From positions 30,894,399 to 30,958,398 of the forward strand of contig CP154957.1 in assembly GCA_039621445.1 (NCBI GenBank): a stretch of 64,000 bases of DNA, read 5' to 3'. The position numbers were made by a program, and so were the translations under genes. Below are positions 22,090 through 34,295 of the stretch, piece after piece. The notes beneath the pieces are model-generated. The model searched no databases. It saw nothing but the letters and a program-made list of their open reading frames with translations, and was not told the origin of the DNA. The DNA is from Euglena gracilis (taxonomy: Eukaryota > Euglenida > Euglenophyceae > Euglenales). Position 1 is the stretch's first letter. Every line of letters begins with the position of its first letter.

Positions 22090-22425
22090 GGGTCAAGGGA
22101 GGTTGGGTCGCCGTCGGCCGCTGCCAACCGCGACCAAACCATTTTTTTTTTCAAGGTAGGATCACGGCCGACCGCGGTTGACCGCAGTCAGCCGCGACCC
22201 TACCAAAACATTGCCGAAGGTTGGGTCGCGGCCGGCGTCGGCTGCCCGCGGCCGGCCGCGCCCGAACCACGTTCTTTTGTGCTGGGACATGGTAGGGCCG
22301 CGGCTGACCGCGGCCCTACCAAAAAAAAAATTTGGTAGGGCCGCGGCCCTACCTAAATTTTTTTTTGGTAGGGCCGCGGTCGGCCGCGGCTGGCCGCGAC
22401 CCTACCAACGGTCGCCCTACCTCCC
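22090..22425. repeat. palindromic GGCCGCGGCC array, copy 2
   Basis: Blocks of GGTAGGGCCGCGG..CCGCGGCCCTACC with AT-rich joints, ending 'ctacctcccgtgaatgacca'. A further short block follows at about 22510-22600. Confidence 0.75.
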
Positions 22426-22689
22426 GTGAATGACCACCCTGGTAGGAGGCCATGGGAGGTAGGTTCATGGGAGCTAGGGTAGGCAAAATGCTCCCTGGTT
22501 GGCGCAGTCGGATTTTTTCGGTTGGGCTGCTGCCGGCCGCGGGCCAACCAAATATTTTTGGGGGAGTTTGGGGCCGCTGCCGGCCACGGCCCCAACCAAA
22601 CTGCAAACGGTGACCACGGAAAAGATTTTATGAGGTGAACAGGGTTAGGGTTCTCATGCAAGCAGTTAAACCTCTCCTGCTCAAAGTCA

Positions 22690-22830
22690 TTACATTGAAT
22701 TCTACAGGGTATTCAGCGAAACCAAGGAGTCGCCCAATAGGGTTAAAAACATGGGGGGACCCAAGCGAGGCGCTTTCTTTTTAACCCTAGTTGGGCGGCT
22801 CTTTGGGTTCGCTGAGTACCTTCTACGGGC
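22690..22830. repeat. hairpin family, collapsed copy
   Basis: Shows 'gggttaaaaacatgggggga' and then 'ttaaccctagttgggcggct', but most of the second half of the palindrome is missing, so the stem is truncated. Confidence 0.7.
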
Positions 22831-22864
22831 CGATTTATCATTTTTTTTTTTGCTTTGATCGCTG

Positions 22865-23150
22865 GATCTGTTGTGGTTGGGCGGCCGCAAACGCGGCTGA
22901 CCGCGACCCGCGTCCCGACCGCGACCGCGACCCAAAGTCCGAATTTCATAATTTCCAAATCGGAAGTGGTTGGGCCGCGAAGGCCGCGGCCCAACCAGCG
23001 GCAACACTTGTCCCCCTGGAAAGCTCCCTGGTTGGGCTGCGGCCAAACCGCAGTTCAGCCAATTTTTTGTTTGGGTTGGGCTGCGGCTGGCCGTGGCCCT
23101 GTCCGAATCGGCATTTGGTTGGACCGCGGCCCAACCAACGGCCTCCTTGC
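22865..23150. repeat. palindromic GGTTGGGCYGCGG array, copy 3
   Basis: Blocks GGTTGGGCCGCG..CGCGGCCCAACC, partly degenerate, ending before 'cctcccgtggcctcc'. Confidence 0.7.
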
Positions 23151-23980
23151 CTCCCGTGGCCTCCCCTCCCACCGAATTCCAAAGAGGCAAAGGAGTCACT
23201 AAAGCCAGCAAATTCTGGTCAAAAATCCAGTTTTTTTTCTCAATTTCAGGGGTCATTTTTTGGTTCCTGATTCGACCCTGGGTCCGAGCCAGTTCCAGAC
23301 CCTGGGGACACCCTTCGGGCCGCTGGAAAATTTGTAAACTCGTCGATGGGCCCGAGGCTGGAAAAAGGCTGCTGGCCGGCTGTCCCCCCCGCTATCCGTT
23401 TTTGCCCATTTTCTTGGCCCATTTTAGCCAATTTCCTCTTCCAAAAGCAAGAGAATCCGTAACTGTCCAGCCATCAGAAGGGCAGCGGGGTCGGCCAGCA
23501 GCCTTTTCCAGCAGCCCAGTTGGAAGTCGTCAAGAGACGCCCTGGAGCACACCATTGGGCCGCCAGGAATGGCTGAACGTGGCCACCCGGCGCCGAACGC
23601 GCTGTAAATTTTTTGGGGTGTCGTTTTGGCCTGAGTGGCAAAAGTGACAAGCCCCCTGGGGGGGGGGAAGTGGGTGACTGGTTTTTGAAAAGTGACTGGC
23701 TGGTCTTTTGAAAGTGGAAGGTGATCCATCCCCCTTGGGGTCGGTGGGCAAAGGTGTGCCCTGAAGTGCCTTGCCTTGGGATGTTTGCAAGACAGATATG
23801 CGGCTGACGTTTGAGTCAGTTGGAAATCGTTTTCGCTTGCGCAAAGTTGTGGTGGGCTGCTTGATACCATGGGCGCAGTTTCCACGGTTGATTAATCCCG
23901 TAAAAATGCAGTAATTTTGCTCCTCAATGCATTCACTTCGGGGGGGGGGGCACCCACCACAAACTGTGCCGTGCCGCCGC
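23150..23980. other. spacer with repeat A fragment
   Basis: No coding signal is recognised. Positions 23575-23745 carry a fragment of dispersed repeat A ('gtggcaaaagtgacaagccc', 'gactggtttttgaaaagtgactgg'). Confidence 0.45.
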
Positions 23981-23982
23981 AG

Positions 23983-25316
23983 TGCGCTGAAGGTGAAGCC
24001 GCCGCGGGTGATGACTGCGGAGGCCCACAAGGCGAAGGTGGTGGCGGCGCTGAAGAAGCGGCGCTCGGAGAAGCTTCACCGGCAGAAGTCGGAGGCAGAG
24101 AAGGTTGTGTCCCCTCGCCCTTCCGGGGAGTGGGGGGTCTGCACCCAGGCACCCTTCCTTGTTTGCCATTTAGGGCTTTGGGAGGCCAAGGCAAGGAGAG
24201 GGTCTAAACCCGTGACACCCCCTTGGCAAAGGGAGCGTTCGCCCCATAAGAGAGTTTTCATCTCAGAAAGGGTTGAATGACCAAATAATTCGGTGAGACT
24301 CAGTCCAAAAAAGGACAAAATGATCATCCGAAGAAGCACAAAAGGGAACGCCGTGAGATCTAGATTAATTTAGCAACCCAGGGGCAGTCCCCAGTAATCT
24401 GGGGACTGCTCGGGTGGCTCTTCCCCTTCCCTCTCGGCCGACACGATACCAGTGCCCAGGGTGCTGCTGTCTGGGCTGGGCAGTGACGTCTGGTGGCGCT
24501 GCAGGCCAAGCGGGAGGAGAAGTGGCGGGCCCTGAAGTGGCTGTCGTTTGCCAAGGCATACTGCTACCCGCTGTTCAAGGCGAACCGCGTGACCCGGGAG
24601 CAGTTCAAGGAAATCCTCTCGCAGGTGTGCCCTGTTCTGCCGCTTCATGCTCCATGCCCGTGTGGTCAAGTGTGGACCATCCGCCATACACCCGTGTCAC
24701 TGTAGATGCCTGCTTCCCCCATTTGCATTCACCCTTCTGTAGTCCTCTTTGTCAGCGGTGCCGGCTGCGGGTGCTGTTGCTCTTGACCGGCTTTCGCTTC
24801 TCTTCTGTGCTGGGTTGCCCCCCCCCCCCCCGAGCCCCCGCCCTCCCGTCCCGCTCGGTGCAGGCTATGCGGACGTCGTTCGACACAAACCCAGCCCCGC
24901 TGCTCAACGCCGTCAGCCTCAAGAAGGCCCTGGACGAGCTGTGCCAGCCCTACGCCCCGGACGAGGTTCGCTGCTTTGGTGCCTCCGACTTCGTGTCTGA
25001 CGTGCCTTGCCTGCACCGGAAAAAAAATGTTGCATGGGGAAGCCTATTTTGCTGGGTATTGCTTCTTTTATGGATGACCGACGATTTCCAACAATATTTT
25101 CCGTCACGTTTTTTTTTTCACCCAATAAAGCAAAGAATTTTTAAAAAAAACCTACCTCCTCCACCCCTGCCCCAGTTTTAGGATTCCTGCACACTCTGTT
25201 GCCAATGATGTATCCCACCCCCTCTGCAATGATGGCAATTCATTGCCGCGCTGCAGGCAGAGCGGGCCGAACAAATGGAGGCCTTCAAGCGGGAGTTGGC
25301 CCTGGTCGGCTCCTGA
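23983..25316 (+). CDS. SCAF11/PHRF1-like protein, C-terminal exons
   Basis: Four exons join in phase 0: 23983-24103, 24505-24624, 24864-24965 and 25257-25316 (stop TGA at 25314). Exon 1 is charged and helical (HKAKVVAALKKRRSEKLHRQ). Exons 2-3 give AKAYCYPLFKANRVTREQFK, then EILSQAMRTSF, NAVSLKKALDELCQPY. This matches the pattern of the conserved C-terminal helical module of SCAF11 and PHRF1 (a basic Y-x-P-F/Y-x-x-x-x-I-T-x-E-x-Y/F-K core), regulators linked to RNA polymerase II and splicing. The last exon adds a short amphipathic helix (AERAEQMEAFKRELALVGS). Exon 1 needs a phase-2 partner upstream, so the 5' part is missing: either it lies before 20 kb or the gene starts at the ATG within VMTAEAHKAK. 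The family call rests on motif resemblance only. Confidence 0.6.
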
Positions 25317-27044
25317 CCGACACAGCCCGTGGCAGGCAACTGTCACCCCACATACCACTGCACAGCAATGCACGCATCCCGATGCGATTCACCCTTTTCC
25401 AGTTGGACCCATATACACTCACAGCACCTCGTCAACATACCGCAGCACCTTCACCCTGCATTGCTCTGATGGGCTTTCCCCATCTTTTCATATTTGCGCC
25501 GAGTGTCCTGCCCGTGTCTTGAGGAGTGGCAGTCGCTGAGGAAGTGGCACCCCCATCTCCACAATAGGTGAAGACGGTGTTGGGAGATCGAAGGACTGAC
25601 ATAGTGAAGGATTACAAGCAACGACTTTTCGCCAACTAGCAGATGAGAGAGGGGGGCTCTTCAGTCACCGTAGTGAGGTGGAGCTGTCAGGCTTTATTTA
25701 TCTGGGATGCCAGGGGGGGGGGCAGGGATGGATGGGCAGCCCTTCGGCAGTGGGTGGTAGGGGGGTCCCGACCCTCCCCCCCCCCTGATGTTGGGAGGGG
25801 GGATCCGAACTCCCCTCGGGTCCCCACACATCCCTGGGGGGGGGATCCCCCAGGTCACAAAGAGAAGCGCATCTCCAGTGCATCCCCCCCCCTCCCCTGC
25901 CATTCCCTGCAGCCTTCCCCTCACGGATGGCGGACTGTTCGGGGCCCCCTCCCCGGGGAGGAGGGGGGGTGGCCGGGCGGTGGCGGCCCCCCCTCCCCCT
26001 CCCCCTCCCCCTCTTCGCCCTCGCCCTCCTCCCGGCGGTGTGGGGGTCGCTTCCCCCCGGCCCCACCACCCTGCCCAGGCGCTCCCAGCCCCCCGTCCCA
26101 TAGGCCTCAACCAACTTTGGGGGGGGGGGCAGAGGTTCATGGCCTCGGGGTGGCCTCCCCTCCCCGGGTCTGGGGTCGCCTTGACCTCTCACCACCGCCC
26201 CCGCCGCCGCGGGGTCGCTCACGGCAACGGCGGCGCAACACAGCCGGGCGGCGCGGCCCAGCGGGTGGCGGGGGACCGGCCGGGGGGCTGATGGCTGGCA
26301 GCCCGGATCGCGACGGCCTCCGCCCTCTCAGACAGCGGGCCCCCGCCCACCTGCTGTATCGCCCGCCTGGGGACTGTGGCTGGCACTGCTGCTCCCAGGC
26401 CTCACCATGGCGCTCCGGCTGCGCCACCGGTGTCGCACAACGCTGCGTCGCACAGGTGAACCCCTGAATCATGCTGAAATCATCCCCTCACATGTCCCAA
26501 AAAGACGCACATGACCTCATCCTGGACTGGTTTTTTTCGGGATGATTGACTGATTTCTGGTTGCGGAACCCCCCGCCCCCCCCCCCCCCGGGATGGAGGG
26601 GCACAGGACTGGCCAAAAAGCGGCCCACCTGGCAACGAAGGCGCCGAAAGTTTTTTGGGGATTCGCCCATTTTGGCCAGAGTTACCGACCCCCTCCTGAG
26701 GGGGGAATTGGGTGCTAGCTTTTGTTTCTTGAAAGTGGATTATGACGGTGGTTCAGTGAGCCTGATGCTTTCCTTACACTCAATGGAATGGTTGATGCTG
26801 GTTGACAGTCTCGTGGGTTTGCTGTCTGTGCTTTTATTGCGGACACGCTCCTCGCAGTTTCTCGGGTGTCGACCACCAGCAAGGGCGTCCACCAGCAGTG
26901 TGAAGTGCAGGTGTGGATCGTCCGGCATCTGCTCCAAGAAATTTCCAAACTCCGAAGAGTGGAGGAGAGCAATGCCAAACAAGGACCCTTGTGGATGCAA
27001 GAAATCAGGCACCGTCTCCAAGTTGTCTGAATCCCTCCTGGCAG
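25317..27044. other. spacer, GC-rich without a supported frame
   Basis: Contains Pro/Gly-coding runs in all frames (25750-26400) that look like low-complexity G/C tracts, and a fragment of dispersed repeat A (26525-26730). An exon of the downstream SAP gene could hide at 26300-26460, but nothing decides it. Confidence 0.35.
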
Positions 27045-30000
27045 GTGTGCGCCGCGTCGGCGGAGTACTCGGCGGAGTACCAGACATTATCCGTGCCTGC
27101 GCTGAAGGAGCTGCTGAAGACACGAAAGCTGCCCGTGAGCGGCCGGAATCAGACCTCCGCTTTTGCTCAATTTTTGCAAACTTTGTGGCATCTGGGCCAA
27201 CAGGGCCGTTGTGGGGCACAGGACGCTTGGCCAACGGAAGTCTGGTGTGAAGGCAGACCTGGTTGCTCGCCTGCTGGAACATGATGGCTCGCAGGGCAGA
27301 ACCCAGGTCTCCGAACCATTGGTGTGGCCTTGGTCGCGAGTCCCTTCCCCCGTGCTGTGATGTGTTGCTTCGTGACAACAGAAGTCCAGGGTCATGCCTG
27401 CATGTAGCATAAAGCACAACCCACATTTAAATGTGGGGTACTGTGGGGGGAAGGGCATGTGTGGGGTTTGTGTATTGGGGTCGGGGTTCGATGTGAGGAG
27501 GTGGGGTAGATGGGGGGTGTCCCCAGGGGGGGGATATGCAAGTTGCTCAATTGTTGGCATAATACAAAAGCTTGAAAATTTGCATTTTTTGAATAATTTT
27601 CATTATTTTGCATTCTGAAATTTTTGTGAAAAGTTGCATTTTTTTGCATTTTTTTTGTATATTTGCCTTTCCGATCTCTTTTTGGGCATTTTACAGGCAA
27701 TTTTCTCCAATTTCAGACAATTGTAAATTGCGTACCTCACGTTTTTGAACCAATTCTATATTACCAGTAGTTGTATAATGAAACAATGAGATATATTAAT
27801 GAAATGTAAGTGGATGCAACTAGGTGAACCAACCGTATCATTTTCCAAGTTTCACCACATTTTCCTTTGGTGCTACATTTTGGGACAGGTGAAATTTTTC
27901 TAAATCCTCCACCCATCTATTTTCTAAATCCTCCACCCAAAACCCAAAATGGTTAATTTCTTCCTGCCATCGATTTGTCAACTTTTTATAAAAGAATTAC
28001 AAAAAGATCCCAAAATAGCATTGCCAGGCCGATTTTTGGGATGCAACATCATGTGAATGCGAATTTTTTTTTGAGAAATGCCCTCAGATGGCCAGATTTT
28101 TGGGGGTCTCCCTGTGGGTGGGGGGGGGGGACCTGGGGGGGTCTTAAAAAGAAGCCTGCACTGCATCTATAATGTCGGGTTATAAAAAGTTAAAAAATAA
28201 AAAGGACTGACACACAGAAAAGGCATTGGCCTATATGGTGCGCAAAGAAGAAAGACGTTATTTTTTTGTTCCGGGGGGTGTGGTATGGGCCAACCCCAGA
28301 CGAGGCCCAAGGCTGAGTAAGCCAAAAAATGATGTCAAGAAGTTTGCAACAAAAGTAATTTGTATCATGGGGGAGTGTGGGTGTGGGGGTGTGAGGGCAT
28401 TGTGCGGTTTTCTTGGGTGCTTTACTCCATTTTCCTTGGGTGCTTTACGCCATCCTTTGTGCCACTTCTCTTCTTGTTGATCAAAGACTGCCAGGAGAAA
28501 ATGAGCCAGTTTCCGCCCATTATGCAGAGACGTGGTAACCTGCTTTTTGCCCTGTTCACGGCGCATTTTCCGTCCCCATGCGACTCACACGTCAAATTAT
28601 TTTCGTCCCTGCCACGCCTGACATAACATCCACCCACCCATGTCTTCGCTGACCGCCACAGAAAAAAGGTTTTTTGGAAGTTGGGTTTTCTTGGAAGTTG
28701 GAACCAATTTTTTGTGCAAATTTTATATCATTTATGCCATTTTTTCGGGCTCAAAATGGAAGGGGAAATTGCAAGTTACACTTTCTGAGACAAAAATATT
28801 TGCATATTTTGATAATGTTGATTGATAGTGATGGATACAATGCATTTCGTCGTCCATTTTTTTACCCCCCAAAATTTCGAAGATTGCGCCAAATAATATC
28901 CCCCCCAGTATTTTCAATAATATCCCCCCCAACAACATTCCCTCTTGGGGTGGATTTCGGCCGAGCAAATAGTATTCCTAATGAATAATATTTTTGCATT
29001 TCTCAATTATTATCTAAATATTAAAAAAAATAACATAAAAATTGACAAAATAATTTTCCGGGTGAGAATATTGCTGGGGTTATTTGAATTCAATACAAAT
29101 TTCCGAATGTGTAATTTAATTTAATTTGATTTGAGGTTGCTCGCGTTGTGGCAGGAAACGGACAGTGTCCTCTGGCGTGGCTCCTGCGTAGGCCCCAAGC
29201 CCCGCTCCGACCGCCACCCCTGCCCCGCCCGCCAAAGCCAAAGCCAGCGGAAAACGCCCCCGGGTCACCGAGGAGGACATCCTGGCGGGCACGGCCAGGG
29301 CCACCCCTCCCGTCCCAGCCTGACGTGTGGGGCTGTGGCTAAAGCGCAATGCGCAGGACGTCGCCACACCGCCCAAAATGTCAAGTGTTGGATTTGGCTC
29401 TCCCGCAACACACTGTTCCCCGGATTCGTCCCGGCTGCGTTTTATTTTGGGGTTGGCGGCTTGCGTCCACCCCCCAGCCCATGTCCCCGGGCTTAGCCCC
29501 TGGAGGGGGTTAGCCAGCCAGCAGCCTATGTCCAGTGTCGGACCGCATCCCCCCATCGATGTGTTGTATTTATTTTTCGGCCTCCCAAAGGCGGCCCAGC
29601 AGTAACGGATTTCTGATTTTCGGAGGATCACAAATGGGCCCAGGTCGGGTCCATGCAGGGTCGCGCTGTTGGGGATCCCCTTCGTCCGGCGCACCGCCGC
29701 GGCCGACTTCCAGCCTGCGCGGCACTGGAAGCTCATCTCGTGGAACGTGAACGGCCTCGCGGCGCGGTGCGCCGGGGAGGACTTTGCCCGGCTGGTGGCG
29801 GCGGAGCAGCCCGATGTGCTGTGCTTGCAGGCGTGCCCCCTCCCTGTCCCCTGCCGTGACGATTGTAGTTTTGCTTGTGCCTAACTGTTTACCATCTTTT
29901 GACATATGATGTTTGCTTCTTTGTTTCGCAAGTTGCATTATTTTATGATGGGAATGTTTTATAATTGAAAGCATTCTCAAAGCTATATAAAAATCCAGTC

Positions 30001-33000
30001 ACGTTTTTTGTGTTGTTGTCTCTTTTTGTGGCACGTTTTTTTTTGAGGGTCTGCACATATGTCATGAGAACAGTGAGGAAAAAGGAATAGGCTAGCTTGC
30101 CCCCCCCCCCCTAACTCTGGTGGTTGGACCTGCTAGACCTGCGTGTACCTGAGCTTGTCCCGGGTAACAAACCTGGATGCAGTCTCGCTCCAAGTCAGTT
30201 GGCCCCACCCAAAGACCGGTCACCACCAGGGGAGGGGACATACGCGACATAGGCGGATGCCACCCGTGCACAGCCCCTCTCCTTGCAGGAGACCAAGCTG
30301 CAGGTGAGCAACGCCCCACTCGTTGGGGAGCTACCAGGCTATGATATGTTCGACTCCTGCAGTGTCGGCCGCCTCGGGTACTCTGGAACCCGCACATATG
30401 TGCGGAAGGGCTTGGTGCAGAAGGTCCACTACGGCCTGTTGGACGGCGCACACAACGAGGAAGGTGCCTGAATGTCTTTTGTGCTCCTGAATATTTGCTG
30501 AGTGCAGCATATCTGCAAACATACATTTTTGGGGCACCATTTTGTTTGCCGGTGAATTGACTACGTACCTGAAACTCTCCACCTCCCGGTGTGATTAGGA
30601 AAGTTACGTCTGACCCTGGATGAGTGGATGGGTGTGTCCGAGGGTTTCATGTTGGGGGGGTCAGACAGACAGTTTTCCCAATCCTTCAATACTTGAAGTG
30701 TGAGGTGCATCAAATCCCCACAACCGCTCCGGCCGTGCAGGGCGGTGCATCACAGTGGAGCTCCCGGGCTTCGCGCTCGTCAACACGTACGTCCCCAACG
30801 CGGGGGAAGAGCTGCGGCGGCACGAGTACCGGACCCAAGTCTGGGACCCCGCCATGCTGGCGTACCTCGAGGTGTGTGCTGTGGTGGGCTGGCTGGTGGC
30901 TTGCTGCTGGTGTTGCTGCTGCCGCCGATGCAGCCCCCCCCCCCCGCCACACCAGAGCTACGCAGCAGGCGGGTGTCCCCTGCCGCAGGCCCTCCGGGCC
31001 CGCCAGCCCATAGTGTGGACCGGGGACCTCAACGTGGCAGAGCGCATCCAACCGTCCCGCTGACAGTCGGACCCCAATGCCGCCAGTGGCATAACCCCCC
31101 CCCCCCCGTGGTCACCGTGCCAAGTCATTTGGCCACTGTCAAGCGGCAGCGGCGTTTCCATTCTTTCCGGCATCCCCAGGCCGGCCTGGCTGGCCCAGGC
31201 TGGCAATGTGCACGTGCCGCGCGTGCCCCTCCGCCAACCCGAACCGCCCCGGGGTCGCCCCGCCGCCGGGCGGGTCGGCGGGGCGGTGGCCGGGACTACG
31301 ACCGCTTCTTCTCCGGCAATTTCGAGCAGATGCAGCGCGGCGCGTGCTTCACGCCGGAGGAGCGCGCCAACTTCCGCAGCGTCACGAGCGATGCCACCGG
31401 CCTCACCGACGCCTTCCGCCTCCTCTACCCCGCCACAGGCCTGGGCCTCCCCCTCCAGAGAAGCCCGGGATGACAAACCGGGTGAAGCAACATGGACGAT
31501 GTCGCAGCAGGGGGTGTTTGGTGTTTTAAGGTTCGGCTGCAGTGTGCATATTGTTGTCCCACACCAAAGAAATTTGGCGCAAAATTTCCCCCCAAGTAGT
31601 TTGCCATTATTTTGTTTACGTTTGGCAATTTGTTCAGGAAAGGGGGCTCTGCCTCACCTGCCCCTGACATCGCCGCACTGGCCTGCCCACAACGCCTCCC
31701 GGGTGTACAGCTACTGGAGCATGCGGGCCCGGCAGCGGCCCCGCAACAACGGCTGGCGGCTCGACTACTTTGTCTTAGGCAGCCGACCTTGCACGTGGCA
31801 CGTAGCTGGCTTGCCATTGCAATTGTGCACAGGGACTTTTTTTGAAAGTCACCAAAAGTATCACCCAAACCTGTATAATGCAATCAGCGTGTGGGATGGT
31901 GCCCTGCGACGGTGGTGTCTAAATCCCTCCCCAAAATAATAAATAAAATACGACCCTTGGGTCCTTTGCTGGAAACCTCCAGGGTGTTATTTGTGGATTG
32001 GGGTTCTAATTATTGGATATTTCTTGACTGACCCGGGCCAAAAAAACTATCATTTTTCTGGTTCCCAAAAACAGTTAAAACGTGTCCTTTGGTTATTCGA
32101 GCCATGTGTAAATTGGTCCAGGTTGACATTTACCATGTGTTTTTTTTTGCACTTCAAAATCCAAAACTCTTTAGAAATTCGTCCTTTTGGTGTCTGAAGT
32201 CGTGTTTTTGGGTTATTTCTCAGGTGTAATTTTCACGTCCCCGGCGCTTTGTGCCATCTTGGGATTTTTTTTTGGGGGCGGTTAGGCCGCAGAGGAATTT
32301 CAAAGATTTGCAGGTGCCCCATGTCCCCACAGCGTAAGGCGCACGTAATCCAAATCCATCATCTGGATAAACCAGATTCGCACACGGGCAATTTGCGCAA
32401 TTGCACACACGGACCAACGTTTTTTTTAAGTCAACAACGCTGTAGCAGGTTAGCCACATCATCTCATTTATGTTAAGGCCCACACGACAGCAAAAGCAAT
32501 TGCGTAATTGTGCACACGGACCACTTCAAACCCAACCCAGAGCTTTCTACCAGCCTGTTTGGGGCTGGAAAACAAATTAATCGTGGAATTGTGGTATAAC
32601 TACTGCTGGATGCTGGATGATGCAGCATCCAGCATCACTGTATTCCTGTGATGCTGGACCCCCTGCCCGCAAACGTTGCTATATATTCCCCGAGTTTCCC
32701 ATGTGTGGAATTGCATACAGGAACATGCGCAAGTCAGGGTGGTCCATGAGAGACGAGAAGTTATTTTTTTCCTCAAGGACCGCCCCGTAAGGACCGCCCT
32801 TAAGCCTAAGGGTCGGCCAACGGCCGATCCGGGGATCGAACAAAAAGCGCAAAAAAAAATAAGTAAAATGCATTTTTTGACACTTTGGGTGGATGGACGA
32901 TGGTGTAATGATACCAGAAATCATTTTCTTTTCCTCAATTTCGATCAATTTTTGCAAAAATATGCCATTTTCAGACCATTTTTTGTGGATTTTTCATTAA

Positions 33001-33680
33001 GTGTGTTGGGATGGAAAGTTTTTTTTGTTAAGGACCGCCCTGGCGCAAGTGTCCCAAAAGTAATTTCATTTTTTGAAGTTTTAACAGTGGGGACTTCTGA
33101 GACAAGAGGAGTGTGAAAACACAGCGTCCACAAATTGAGGTGTTTGTTCAGCATATCTGAGGTGGTCAAAGGAAGCATGTCAGTGCACTGCATCATTAGC
33201 CCCCTGAATGCAGTGGTTTTCAGTCAGTAAGCACCTCCATGTGCAGGTGATGTGCCTTATTGGGGTGAAGGGCAATTTCAACTCATTTTTTCAAAGATAA
33301 CAACGATTTGATTTTTCATTCATTCAGATGATTCAGGGGGGGAAAGCAGGTTTTCAGAGGTTATATTGGGGGCCCAGAACCGGGTTCTTTTGCCGCATTC
33401 AAACATTTTTTTAAAGAATCGGGACGTTTGGCTGAAGATGATGACAATCCGCAAATGGAGGGTAGCGTGTCACCGGCGGTTCACAAAACTCGACCCTGAC
33501 CCCGAAGAAAGTGTCGAAACCGGAAGTTTGGCAATAGTACATGAAACAGCTGGAGTGCGAGATCGGCCGCCTAAGTCCGTGGTCTCCCGGGAGCTGCGGC
33601 CCCGGGTGGTGGACTGCTTCATGATGCCGGAGGTGATGGCGAGCGATCACTGCCCCATCGTGTTGTGGCTGGAGAAGTGA
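27045..33680 (+). CDS. APE1: SAP-domain AP endonuclease (ExoIII/APE1 family)
   Basis: Exons, mostly phase-checked: 27045-27134 and 27241-27306 (SAP domain: LSVPALKELLKTRKLP, then SGVKADLVARLLEHD), 29192 to about 29284 (basic linker, GKRPRVTEEDILAG), 29658-29830, 30289-30463, 30741-30871, 30989-31033, 31180/31199-31438, 31638-31771 and 33576-33680. Catalytic motifs in order: LISWNVNGL, LCLQ/ETK, VNTYVPNAGEE, WTGDLN, GACFTPEERANF, NNGWRLDYF and ASDHCPIVLWLEK-stop. All metal-binding and catalytic positions of APE1 (N, E, Y, D/N, D, H) are present. It should cut DNA 5' of abasic sites in base-excision repair. SAP plus endonuclease is the plant ARP arrangement. Two introns appear to begin GC (after 29830 and 31438). 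The exon at 31180-31438 holds an apparent frame change. The start of the gene is upstream and not found. Confidence 0.85.
27307..29191. other. long AT-rich intron of the AP endonuclease gene
   Basis: AT-rich, with a poly-G patch near 28120. No exon or element with defined ends was found. Confidence 0.5.
31772..33575. other. long last intron of the AP endonuclease gene
   Basis: AT-rich. It contains a short palindrome 'gatgctggatgatgcagcat' near 32615 and no coding signal. Confidence 0.5.
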
Positions 33681-33879
33681 CGCGACTGAGGTTTTTTTTT
33701 TAACTTTGACCCGGGGGTAGGGTGGGTGGGTCTGTTGGACCCATCCCCCGGGGTACCCTAGCGCCTTGTAGGTCCCCCGTCAGTGGGGTTTTTGGCCATT
33801 TTTGGCCTGTTTTGCGAAGTGCCAAATAATTTTTTTGGGCCCCAAAACTGACCCCCAAAAAGTGTCTGGACCCCCCCAG

Positions 33880-34295
33880 GGGTGGGGGTAAACCCCCCCC
33901 TAATAAGTGCGCAGTGCCCTAATTGTGCGCAGTGCCCTAATAACGCGTACCCCCCAAGGGTCCGAAACTGTGTCCCTAAAAAGTGCGCCCCCCCAAAGGA
34001 GAAATCACTGTCAGGTCGGAAAGCACACACAATTCTCAGAACTGTCCTTCTCAGACCAAATATTTCTATCGTCCAAGCCCAAATTTGACACATTTGACAC
34101 ATAATCACTTGACTCATAGCTTGAAATCACAAAATTGGGGGGGGGATTGAAAAAGGCTGGGGGTAATGTCAGTATTTTTGGCTTTGCCCTAAAAAGTGCG
34201 CTCTGCCCTAATAAGTGCACCCCTTGCACCCCTTGGGGTCCGAAACTACGCCCTTAAAATGCGCGCACCTGTGCACTTATTAGGGGGGGGGGTTA
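33880..34295. mobile_element. 400-bp inverted-end repeat, copy 1
   Basis: Starts CCCCCCCTAATAAGTGCGC and ends with the complement GCACTTATTAGGGGGGG. Internal landmarks: 'ggtccgaaactgtgtcccta', 'ggaaagcacacacaattctc', 'atatttctatcg'. A second copy lies at 53420-53812. No coding capacity. Confidence 0.7.

Noticed and set aside
20205-23980. rRNA, tRNA or other structured RNA genes among the hairpins
   Set aside because: No tRNA boxes or rRNA landmarks were seen. The hairpins are multi-copy palindromes better explained as foldback repeats.
25640-26470. A long plus-strand Pro/Gly/Arg-rich frame as a gene
   Set aside because: G/C homopolymer tracts keep several frames open at once, there is no domain or splice support, and composition is unlike the recognised exons.
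29116-29736. Minus-strand frame with a hydrophobic Gly/Ala-rich segment (possible membrane protein)
   Set aside because: It overlaps the linker and first catalytic exons of the AP endonuclease in antisense and has no support of its own.
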